DNA of 64,000 nucleotides, from contig NC_092479.1 in NCBI RefSeq assembly GCF_047495875.1, positions 9,136,806 through 9,200,805 on the forward strand. Direction: 5' to 3'. Of this stretch, positions 46,965 through 57,900 are shown piece after piece. The notes under the pieces are model-generated. The model had not been told where the DNA came from. It made no database searches and saw nothing but the letters and a program-made list of their open reading frames with translations. A program made the translations under genes and the position numbers. Numbering within the stretch: position 1 is the first letter of the stretch; every line of letters starts with the position of its first letter. Source of the stretch: Pithys albifrons albifrons. Its lineage: Eukaryota; Chordata; Aves; Passeriformes; Thamnophilidae.

Positions 46965-49934
46965 CTGCAGCAAGAAACTTTACTGTTAGAGCCCAATTGC
47001 TTCTGCTTCAAATCTGCAATAATTAGAACTTGCTTTTGACTTCAGCTGTTTGATGGAAACCTTTGATGTGTTCCACTGCCAGCTCTGTAGTTTTATTTCA
47101 GACCAGCAGGGATTTTCTGCTCCATGGGATGGGACAGGAGGACCTCAGTGGTATCTGTACCTCAGTGCTGATCCTCTTTACAGGTCCTTCACAAGCAACA
47201 TGAGCTAACACAAAACACCAGATCTTTAGCCCAAAACGACCAATACATGGAACAGTTGGCAAATTTTCTGTATCAGGTAATTTCAGATCCCTCCCTGCTC
47301 TTGCTATACACATATATCTTACAAGTTTTCCAAAAGCTGAAAGAACAGGAAGCAGAGTTTACATTACATCACTCCTTTTAACTCAAACCCTGCAATTAAT
47401 TTAATAACAGCAAGATGAAGATAAAAATTAGGTATTATGCACACAGTATTCCTTCCCCACACCAAACCTCATGCAGAAAGCTTAACATGCTTTTTTTTAA
47501 GGACTAGTTAAGCTTATCCCATAACTGGTACTAAAACTAATCTCTGGCAGGGTCAGAGAGCTCTTCCTGTGCCCAAGCAAGGCTAAAATGCAGATGTACC
47601 CAAGTCCTCAGCCATTTCCTAACCGAGTTACAGTTAAAATGAATCCCCTTTCTAAGTCCTTGGCACATCTGTGAACACAAACACACACAGACTGATGGAT
47701 TCATATCCACAAACTCTCCAACTGGATGGTTAATCAGAAACTTCAGAGCATGTATAAATATGCCAGAGCCTTTTCATGGGAAATCTTGTCTCAGGGGAAG
47801 GAATTTTCAAGGCAAAAGCTGTGATCAGCCCCACAAGCTGCAGGAAAGCACAAGGGTGAAGCTGCAGCTTGTCTTGGCCTCCAGAGCCTCAGGGTATCAC
47901 TCTGGGCCATCAGGGCTTGGCACCCACACAAAGCTTGTAAAACTGATGGCTATTTACTCACTTCTGAACTCAGGGCTAGACTGAGGGATATTTTTCATGC
48001 ACACTCTGCAGCCTTGAAGGGAAATCACGAACATGTGAGAAATTTCACAAGCTTTCAGGAAATCTTTACAAAATACTGCTCAGCTGTAAGCACAGGGGCA
48101 CTTAATGCCTTTTTCACAATCTACATCTCTGTGGAGAGGGGGCAAAAACCACTACAAAAGTCAACTGTAAATATGAAGTTGATGCCCACAGAGTTTGTAT
48201 CAGGGTGATCTTCAGACTCTTTGCAGGGCTGTGTCCGTCAGTGCAGACACTAAAGTATTAAGTGATTCACTGAAGAGTGATGGAAGGGGAAAAGAAAAGA
48301 TAAATAAGGTGTCAGACAAGAGCAGTAAGGCAAGAAACTGCCCTCACATCCCCAGCACTCCAGGGCTTCACACTGTTATTGCACAATAAAAAGTAGATCC
48401 CTCACTCTTCTCCTTAATCTGTTTGAAACATCCACAAAGCCTCCTATTCCCAAGAGCTGCCACTGATGCATTGGATGTCAGGAAATGGACAGGGAAGAGC
48501 AGTTAAGCAAAGGATGACCTGTCAAAGAACATCTGTCTGTGATGCAACTCTTGGATATAATATTTTTTATACCTCAACAGTTTCTTTGGGACCTTTAATA
48601 TCCTTCAGGCAAGTCTTGCAAGGTGACCCCGTTAAAGTCTGGGCCATCTGGAGAACACAGGATTTGCTGGTGATCTGCCAACAACATTAATTTCAGCACT
48701 GATTTTTTAACATGGGAAGTTTTTGTGTCCTTGATACTGTTCACACTCAGGTGAAGGCTCCAGCCTGCTCAGAGAAAAGCAGTACATAACAGACCATTCT
48801 CTTGGGAGAGATGAAGGTTCCCCAATGACCCAGAGGGAAGGGAGGGCTCCTGCCCTCATTTCTGCTACTTTTTACAGATGGATAAAACTCAGAACTCAAT
48901 ACAATGTGCTTTTGGTCCCAATTCAAGCTTGACTGTTCCTACGAGATCATATGAGACTTTGACTTTCTCTCTTACATCTGGCCAGACTGAATTGGCACAG
49001 GCTTCCCTCTGGCCTCCCAGGACACCAGATCTACAAGGAGACAAGGCTGGGCTTGTGCATTTGCCTCACAGTGGAGGCTTCTGTTGCTCCTGAACATCTT
49101 TCCAAAGGACTCTGGCTTAGTCTTTCCGTGCAGACAGTGCTTCTCCTTTCCTTGCTCACAGCAGTTTCACCAATGTTTTCTAGGTCTTTACTCTCCTATT
49201 TCCTCCTGATTTTCTACAAACTCATCAGTCCTCTGCTCTCCTGCATTCACCTTCTGCAAAATGTGCAATTAGGGATAATCATCCATGTTCTCAGTGCTGC
49301 TGAACAAGCTGTTGACCTGAGGAGTGACCGTGGGCCCAGCTCTGCTGCAGCCTCATGAGCCCCAGGGAGCCAAAAGCTGAGCACTTGGCTCTCCACTTCC
49401 CTCTGGATGCAAGCAGGAATTTTATTCATTGCTTGGTCAGCCTCAAGAAATGCATCGTTTACCTTCCCCCTGCCCTGGCTGGGACCTGAGGGCTCTGCAC
49501 TCATTACAAGTCCAGATCTGCAGTTTAGGAAATGGTCCATATCATTAAGAAGCACAATTTTCAAAATGAGACATGGGCCTCCAAGTCTGCTTTGTGTCCC
49601 CTTTCCCTTTTAGGTTTATTTCTAAATTGGCAATAAGTATGTTCCAAGTGTAGGCTCAGTCCTGGAGAGAATGACTCCAACAGACAGAGAGGTTCCTGTC
49701 TGGACAGAGGAAATCACAGGGGAATAAAGGAGAAGAGGGACGTGGTTTTGCTGATTCCCTGATTTTCCTGATTCCTCAGCCTGTCAGGTGCTGCACAGCC
49801 ACCCATTCACGGGAACTTAATGGTGGAGAGGGAAAGATCTCATTGGTGCTTTGGAAAAATCTTGGACAGACACTTTTCTGTCCTGGAAAGAATCCAGTCC
49901 CTATTTCTTCTCCCCTTCATCTCTCCTCATCCCG

Positions 49935-50385
49935 GAGGTGGCCGATCCGATCCCGCTGAGGTGGCCGATCCGATCCCGCTGAGGTGGCCGATCCGATCCC
50001 CCTTGAGGTGGCCGATCCGATCCCCCTTGAGGTGGCCGATCCGATCCCCCTTGAGGTGGCCAATCCGATCCCCCTTGAGGTGGCCAATCCGATCCCACTG
50101 AGGTGGCCGATCCGATCCCCCTTGAGGTGGCCGATCCGATCCCGCTGAGGTGGCCGATCCGATCCCCCTTGAGGTGGCCGATCCGATCCCTCTGAGGTGG
50201 CCGATCCGATCCCTCTGAGGTGGCCGATCCGATCCCTCTGAGGTGGCCGATCTGATCCCTCTGAGGTGGCCGATCCGATCCCGCTGAGGTGGCCGATCCG
50301 ATCCCCCTTGGGGTGGCCAATCCGATCCCCCTTGAGGTGGCCGATCCGATCCCACTGAGGTGGCCGATCCAATACCTCAGACCTC
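49935..50385. repeat. CpG-rich minisatellite, 23/24-bp unit, 19 copies
   Basis: Nineteen units begin GAGGTGGCCGATCCGATCCC, followed by GCT, CCTT, TCT or ACT. Units are 23 or 24 bases. Most copies have two CpGs and two GATC sites, in sequence otherwise poor in CpG. Variant endings cluster (three TCT units in a row, several CCTT units in a row), showing stepwise expansion. The last 20-30 bases decay (CCTCGGACGTGGCCGATCC). It lies in DHRS3 intron 1, about 3 kb upstream of exon 2. Long open frames over it are artefacts. Confidence 0.97.
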
Positions 50386-50639
50386 GGACGTGGCCGATCC
50401 CCGTGGGGTCCATCCCCCTGCCCTGCAGGACAGCCCGGGCTGGCACGGCCAGAGAGGCAGGTGGACCAGGGAAGGCAAGGCAGGATTCTGCCACTGGACA
50501 TAGGGAAGAAGAGATTTATGATGCCAGAGGAACTTGACACACCCTCCTCCTAATGAACTTTCAAGTAGGCAAGGACTGTGACATCACAGTCGGTGCAGAT
50601 TTTCCCAGGATTTATGCACAAGAGCATTTTTGCAAAACA

Positions 50640-51090
50640 AACCTTATCTCTAGATCTGAGTCAGAGAGCTCCTCCTCTGACCTCAGAAAATCATTTCAGC
50701 CGGGGGGGCAGGCGCAGCATCCTCCGCTCCCAGGAGACTCGTTCGACTCGGCCCTAATTGCTAATGAGCCGTGCCCCGAGGGCGGAGGGGAGTCCGGGCG
50801 GCTGTGCTGCCGTTGGGCCAAGGCGGGGCTGTGGAACAGAGCCCTGCGCTCCAAAAGCCCCAGTTCTGACAGCCGGGCCAAAGCCTGACTTTCACCATAA
50901 CACAAGGGAGCAAGAGTTATGCTCTTGACCACCGCAAAATCAGATAAAGCCACTAATTTATATAAACTGGTCTAGATTGAAGCTGCTGTCAGCCACAATA
51001 CACACACGCAATTAATGCTTCCAGAGGCTGAACTACATTATCGGGCAGGACACAAGGTTAGAGCTAATTTTATATTATTTACAAGGCCAG
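50640..51090. promoter_or_regulatory. Candidate regulatory block in DHRS3 intron 1
   Basis: A CpG-rich core (about 50700-50870) is bracketed by non-repetitive AT-rich sequence with dense homeodomain- and GATA-like words: CCCTAATTGCTAATGAGCCG, AATCAGATAAAGCCACTAAT, TTATATAAACTGG, ACACGCAATTAATGC. There is no recognisable coding segment. The composition resembles an intronic enhancer or conserved non-coding element. DHRS3 is a known retinoic-acid-responsive gene, but I found no good AGGTCA direct repeat here. Confidence 0.35.
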
Positions 51091-53149
51091 TTAAGCTGTT
51101 TGGTCCAAGTCTATTGCTAGTGCTATTCAAGAAGAGCAGCAAAGGAATGCTGCCCTTTCACATCGTCCATTATTTTGGCACAGTATCTTCAGCAAACCTG
51201 CTGCGCTAGAACTGATCCCTCCGGCGAGCTGGACCAGTGCTGGAAAGGTGTCCCACCACAACAGCATTCCTGAGACTGAACACGTGCCATCCCTCAACAC
51301 TCCCCTTGGCTTCTCTGGGCTGGGTTTGAGTACAGAACTGCTCCCTCCTAGGTTTTGCCAACACAAGGTGTCTTCTGATTAGCAGACAGAACTTCCACTC
51401 TAAACGTTACTCAATTTTACGATTCATGAAGCAATTCTCTGATTCAATCTGAAGACACTGAAAGTGTTGCAGAGAGACACAAATGCCCTTCCTGCCTTAT
51501 TGGGGTCACCCTTTGTTGGGGTAATGTAGATTATCTTAGCAGTGGTCAGAGGAGCAGAGACAGCTCAGGCTGCAGCAGGATCAGAAGGCTCACCCAAAAC
51601 AAAGGACTTCCTTGGGTGTAACAGCCTCACTTTTATCTGCTCCTGTATCCAACATGCCAGCACACCACTGGTCAGCAGTTCACCTCACAGACATGGAGAG
51701 ATTCTACTGGTTACGAGGCATTCACGTTCTACAGATGCCTCTCTGGGCCTTAAGGATGGACTCATCAGTCACCTCAGACCTTAAGAGATACACACACACA
51801 CTGTCACCCCCACGCTGCCCCATCTCATTATTGCTGCCTCCACAAATCAACCACGACTCCCAGCCCCAGATCAGCAGAGACAGGAAGTAGTTGGTAGGTC
51901 AACACATTTCATTGCCCCTTTCGACCTCCTTCCTAGTCCAGTGGAACAAAAGTTGCTCTGTGTGAGCTGGTATCTGTAATTGCACAGACCTTTGTTCAAA
52001 CACAGAAAGCCTTTCTGTGCCCAACATTCAGAGTTCTGCATACTTTTAGGAAGTACAAAGTGTAGATAATCCACTGAAGTATGCCGGTCTTATCCCCTAT
52101 ATTTACAAAGCCTGGTAGTGCTAACTCACAGTCGGTCCTCCGAAGAAATGCATTCCAGTGTATCCCATAATCCCGGCAGAGTTTTGCACATCGTGAGAAC
52201 GGGAGGATGAATTCTACAGCCCCGAAAGCTCCACGTCTCTTGCCTGTCAATGGCAGAAGGGTTTTCTCCTCCACCCCTTCCCCTCTCTTGCCCCCAGGCG
52301 AAGGCAGACAAGTTTTTTCAGGAGCTCTCCATGGGAGAGGCATCTAAAGGCAGATTAATGGGAGAGGGAAAGGTGTGGCCCTGCAGTGTGAAGAGCCAAT
52401 CTTTGCTTTAGAAAGGAGAAAAAGAACCTTGTAATGCCTGAAGCAGGTCAAAATACTTACCCCAGCCCCTTGGTGACACTTCTCGAAAGGTAAGCAAACA
52501 AAGCAGGCCAGTGGTGAATTTTTCTGTTCCCACAGTGAATATCAAAGTTGCAAGTGACAGGTATGAGAAAGTTGCAGGTAAACATGGGGAATCGAGAGAG
52601 TAAGCCCAATTATCTGCTTTACACATAAACGTCTCTAGATTACTATTTAGAAGCTGTAAAGACATTAGACTATGAGAGTTGAATTTAATCTGCCACCACA
52701 GTAAACACAAACCACTGACTATTATAAACTGGTTTTAGTAACATACGGTAATGACATTAAAAGTTAGGGCTGAAGAGACTTCAGGAGGAGACTAAAAGAG
52801 TGAATTCCAATCCTGTAAGTCTAGTGTCAGAATTTTTATTACTTTATATGTTGACTTAACACTCAATGGGATTAACATTATTCACCTAAACATCGGTCAG
52901 TTCCAGCTGTACTCCTGTCACTCCTTTATGAGTCTGAAGGAAAAAATACAGTGCCTAGAAAACCACAGACGTGTCTCAACACCTCCTCAGAGGAGGAAAG
53001 AGTGTCTAACTTTGTGTCTGCAAACAGGCATTTAAGACCAGCTCCCCCTAAAGAAGGGAACAAATGCCCACTGTTCTCACAGGCAGGACTATTTAAGGAC
53101 AGGTGGCCCCAGGCTGACTTTTTGCCCGGTGGTTTTTCCAATTGCTTTT

Positions 53150-53480
53150 GTCTGACACTGAACGCGACTCAGACTGCCTTGGGAGCAGCACTCGCAGCTC
53201 TGCTGAGCTGGAGAAGGGGAAGGGCTGTTTGCCAGGAGGGGTCACGCAGGAGTCACCCTGTACAGTCCCATTAACGCGGGGCAGGGTCAGCCCGAGGGCA
53301 CGTCCCGACAGCACCGAGTGGCCACGGGCTGTCACCCCGCCAAGGTCCCTGCCGGCGTTTGGGGGGAAGGAGCCACAGACTGGAATGGTGAATGTCTGTC
53401 CGCAACACGAGTGAGAGCCGGCCCTGCCCGGGGAGCCACAGCACACACGGACACGTCCAGCAGTGAGACCCTCTGGCTGC
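53150..53480. promoter_or_regulatory. CpG-enriched block in DHRS3 intron 1
   Basis: This intron segment has many CpGs (for example TTAACGCGGGGCAGGGTCAG, CCCGAGGGCACGTCCCGACA, GAGCCGGCCCTGCCCGGGG) against a CpG-poor background. It does not encode the missing DHRS3 exon 1. It could be an alternative promoter or an unmethylated regulatory element; the sequence alone does not decide. Confidence 0.3.
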
Positions 53481-53637
53481 GGAGCAGGAAAAGTGGCGGA
53501 TCTGAGGGTGGGGAGAGGGGCAGTGTGAGCCGAGTTCTGTGTTTGAGGTCAGGCTGTGGAGACATCCACCAACAGAAGCAGAACGCTCCACCCTGCAAAT
53601 ACCCGGTGTGCTGCCGCCTCCGTTGGCTTGGCTTGGC

Positions 53638-53684
53638 ATCCCTTAATCCACAGCCCTAAAATCCACAGCCCTTAATCCACACCC
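53638..53684. repeat. Short imperfect repeats (AATCCACAGCCCT)n
   Basis: AATCCACAGCCCTAAAATCC, then ACAGCCCTTAATCCACACCC form about three imperfect copies of a 13- to 16-base unit in DHRS3 intron 1. Confidence 0.7.
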
Positions 53685-54371
53685 CCACGAAAACGGCCGA
53701 GAACGCAGGAAATTGTGGGCACGGGAAATAGGCAGGTGCAGAAAGGCCTTTTGTGCTACAAGCACAGCAGAGAGGATGAAGGGACAGAAAGTCAGTAAAT
53801 AACATTTCAAAGGGGAAAAAGAAGTTACTGCACAATCTGACAGGACATTTCAACATCGCTGAAGGGTTGCTGTGTGCATGTTTTCCTTCCAAAATGCAGC
53901 ATTGTTATTTTTTATCATGGTGTGTAACTCTCCAAGCAAAGACTTTGTAACATGTGGCAGGTTAAATGTTCATGTAACAAATGTGAGTGGCAAGAAGGGT
54001 TTGCTTTTGGAAAGTTAAAAATGCTCACAACTTTAGATTACAGGGGAATTTTAGGAGCAAGGGGCATGTGGAACTTAGGAGTGGCTCCAACACTATTATT
54101 TCCATCACCTGACTGGCTGAAAAGTAACTCCTAAAATTGCCTCTTCAACCAACAGTTAACTCAAAACTGTGCTACTTCTTAATTAACCAAGTGGAAAAAT
54201 CAGACAGTATAAATGTATGGAAAAGAAGAATTAAAGAGTTACAAACTGGCTGTGCATGAATCTGGGTTCTTCTCCAGAGTCTGCCTGTCCTTTCTTGAGG
54301 AAGAGCATTCTGTGTCAGAGCAGCCTGCCCTTGGCACGCTGGTGGTGCTCCCTTCCCGGGGACAGGGCTGC

Positions 54372-54730
54372 CCATGGCACCCCTGGCACACACCGTGGGT
54401 CCAGCCATGGTACCCCTGGCACACACTGTGGGTCCAGCCATGGCACCCCTGGCACCCCCTGCGGGTCCAGCCATGGCACCCCTGGCACCCCTTCCCTGCC
54501 AGCCATGGCACCCCTGGCACCCCCTGCGGGTCCAGCCATGGCACCCCTGGCACACACCGTGGGTCCAGCCATGGCACCCCTGGCACCCCCTGCGGGTCCA
54601 GCCATGGCACCCCTGGCACACACCGTGGGTCCAGCCATGGCACCCCTGGCACACACCGTGGGTCCAGCCATGGCACCCCTGGCACCCCTTCCCTGCCAGC
54701 CACAGCACCCCTGGCACCCCCTGCAGCCAC
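54372..54730. repeat. Minisatellite, 33/32-bp unit, 11 copies
   Basis: Units start CCATGGCACCCCTGGCAC at 54372, 54405, 54438, 54471, 54503, 54536, 54569, 54602, 54635, 54668 and (altered) 54700. There are three tail types: ACACCGTGGGTCCAG, CCCCTGCGGGTCCAG and CCCTTCCCTGCCAG (32 bases). They recur in an interleaved order, suggesting duplication of multi-unit blocks. Most units are a multiple of three bases and contain ATG on the + strand, so long open frames result; none resembles a known protein. It lies in DHRS3 intron 1. Confidence 0.97.
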
Positions 54731-54839
54731 AACAGCATCAGTCTCGCTGCATTACCTGTCCAAGAATTGCCAGCCTTCATTCTGAGCACCTTTGGGTTTG
54801 CTCCAAGCTAAACCATGATGAGAATTCACCAGCACTTAT

Positions 54840-54970
54840 TTGGGGAAACAGATAAAATTCCTCTATAAAAGGAATAAATACAACTATATCCATTAGATAA
54901 AATATTAAATAAATAGATAACAATAGATATAATAACCAAATAAACAGATAAAATTAGAAAAATAAGGTGG
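54840..54970 (+). repeat. A/T-rich low-complexity stretch (ATAGATAA/AAATA)
   Basis: Degenerate repeats of ATAGATAA, AAATAAATAG and CAGATAAAAT fill about 130 bases just downstream of the GC-rich 33-bp array. This abrupt change from GC-rich to AT-rich sequence marks the end of the minisatellite region. Confidence 0.75.
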
Positions 54971-57900
54971 ACAAAATGGCACCTTTAGTGACTAAGGAAA
55001 ACCACAGGAGTGTTTCCAAGTCCCAGGGAGCCCCAGGCAGACAGACAAGCCCAGCTCTTGTGGGAACATCACAGGAAAGGAAGACCAGGGGAAGGGTTTA
55101 AATTTGTTCAACTGGGAGAAGGTTTGCAACAAAACAGCCACGGAAACCTAAGGGTGAATGATGTTCCCAATGCTGTCACTATAAACTGCCCTCCAGAAAG
55201 GCCTAAAATGGGCTCCAGATCACCCATGTGTATAATGAGATGCAGCTCTTGACTGAAAAAATAATTTCTCCCGTGAGGCCACTGGAGAAGTATTGGAGTT
55301 AAAATAGCCTGCATTAAATTTGTGTATAAACTGCACACCAGCAAGAGCTCCAGACAAGCTCCCCTACACGCCTGTCTTTGCCTCCAGAAAAACACAATTG
55401 CTGCCATTTTCAAACCATATAAAAGCTCTCAAAAGGTGCCTTTCTTGTAAGTATTTTAGTCAAAGAAATAAAGGACACTGCTTAGGAGCAGCTTCAATAT
55501 TGAAATGCTTAACTGCTTGCCTATCTTTTTATGTGCTTTTCAAAATGTTATTTTTTAATGGTGGCTGTTGCTATGCAACAGGGCAGAATTTCTAAAATCT
55601 ATTCATCTGTTGTACAAATGGCAGTTTTCAGGACACATTTAACTCTCCCAGCCTATCAAGTCAGAGGAGGAGGATGGGAATCAGAGGACTAAACTCCCAG
55701 AGCACACACACCCCCAGGGGTACTGCAAGGCTAAAAAGGGTCTTTCAGTGATTATATCAATTTTTTCAATGCACTCTTAGGATGAAGTCACAACCCTGCT
55801 TATAAAAATGTGAAAAAAAGCAGAGCTCTAGTTAAAGAAAATGATATATAAATGTAGAAACAAAAGTTATGTTCATTACTTTTATCCAGAAATTATCAAA
55901 GCAATTCTAAGCAGATTCTGCTACAAAGATACCTATTTGAACTAGAGGGGCTGGTCAGGCAGCCACAAATCCAGCTTTAGAATAGTCCTAAATTGTAGCT
56001 CCCTGCAAGTTACCACCCTTGGGATGTGCTTGCCTGTCTCAAGAATCCCTTTCAGGCCACTGCACTGCAAAATGAAGTTAATTCACTTCAACATGAACAT
56101 AAAATCAATTAAGCCATCACAGAACGTGAGACAAACTTGACTTTCCAGTAAAATAAACTATATAAAGTAACCTGGTCAATAACTGCCATTTTGCTGAGGG
56201 ACAAACACAGAATATTGAGGCACAATAATTCCTCAGTGTGTTCAGTGAGGCACAAGCTGCTCTTTGCCTGAAGGGTTCCCTCCCCACGAGCAGCCTCCAG
56301 GGAACCTCTAGGAAGTGGGTGACATTTAGCCCTAAAAACAGGCCTGGCTTTGGTTGACTCACGTTCACAGTAGAACAATCTTGGCCTCCACTGGGATAAA
56401 TGTTTAAGTACAAAAAAGGGACAAAGCCCCCTGAAGTGCCTGGCCTGAGTGAGCCCAGTCCCCACGTGCAGCAGGGGGAGATCTGCCCTGGGCTGTGGGC
56501 ACTGAGATGCTGGATCTGGAAACAAATAACCCCACTTGGCCCAGCTCTGTGACCAAAGGCAAACCAAAAGTATTTGAACTGGTTTTACTGATTGCAGTGG
56601 CTAAAGAGGCCATTCTGACTTCATCCCAAATATACTGATTCCCTCTGGCATGGATCTTTTCAGTCCAGAACCAGCATTCTGATTCTTTAAGTTGCATTAC
56701 CAGTGACAACATGAAATACTGTTCTTGTCATTCACTGTCCATGGTTAAGAATTCTCCATCTTTTCTTGTCCCTTTTAAGTCAGTGAGGAAGAGAAACTAA
56801 ACTCCCTTTAGAGATGTAAGATGCTTTTCTAAATTTCTGATTGTGCATGAATGCTGGACTCAGATGAGAGATGGATAATTTCGTGTTGTTCAAGTGAGCT
56901 GGAGGCACAACTGCCACTGATTCACACACTGACACCCAGGTTTCCCTCACAGGCACGAACCTAAAGCACAACTGATGGAGCAGAGCTGCATTTCTGCTTT
57001 CAAACACCAGGTTCTTGCCATAAGTGGAGCACTGACACGTTTGCTCTGGCAGTGTAAGACAACAGGAATCCCCATGTTAACCAAAACAAACAAGCTCTGC
57101 AGTGCTGCCCTCAATGAACTGTAATTAAGAAGGTGGCAACATAAGGGTGGCTGTCCACAAAATCCCACTGTAATTACACATAGTTTATGGCTAAGCTAAT
57201 AGGACAAACAGTTTCAATTAATTACAAACCCTGCCAAGGTACCCATCTATTCCCAAGTCTATTAATTAGAATCAATTTAATCCCCACTGGGATAAAGGTC
57301 AAACAAGATGTATTGCCCCTGTTCTCCTGGTCAGGGTTACCAGTCCATGGCCCTGTCCCACTCTGCAGTCACACTGACACTGCTTTGAGGAGCAGTCTGG
57401 GCCCAGCTAAAAAGATCTCTGGTAATTTCTGCTTTATATTGTTGATAAGCACAGGTTTAAAAATGCCTGAGCTGGTTCTCTCTCGGGGGTCAGGTCTCAG
57501 CCTGCTGTTCTCTGCCTTGAAGAGTTGTCCTGCAGAATACCTGAAAGCAGCAACCACTTGTGTCTTCAGTTTGGGCCAGGAATCAAAGTGAAAAATGAAC
57601 ACCAAACACGAACTAACAGTTAATGGATTTTAAAACAAAGTCTCAAAAGCAATAATCATAACTGACATTTCCAAACTGTCCAAAAGGAAAGATATAGAAT
57701 TTCTAGATTCTTGTCCAGTTTTATGGGAAGGAGATCAAGAGAGTTGCTCTCTTTTTTTCTTCTCCCCATAGTTCCTGTAAAATTAATTAACTGGCTACTT
57801 CTGTAAAATTCATCACCATCATCTACTTGTCCTGGTTCTTTTCTTGGAAAAACTGTTGTAGTATTTTCATCCCTCTGAGGTTCCTGTCAGGCTGAGTTCC

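Noticed and set aside
49901..50540. Frames of 140-207 codons on the - strand over the 23-bp array
   Set aside because: Three overlapping frames are all open and repetitive, as expected from a mix of 23- and 24-base units lacking stops. No domain was recognised.
50700..50880. CpG-rich block considered as DHRS3 exon 1
   Set aside because: No frame on the - strand encodes the SDR cofactor motif or the hydrophobic N terminus. The same test failed for 53150-53480 and for the GC-rich patch near 63500.
29416..54730. Regular repeats considered as CRISPR-like arrays
   Set aside because: Units are contiguous with no unique spacers, and the setting is a vertebrate genome; these are minisatellites.
54172..54855. 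Frames of up to 205 codons on both strands over the 33-bp array
   Set aside because: Open in many frames at once because the unit is mostly a multiple of three and lacks stop words. No recognised protein.
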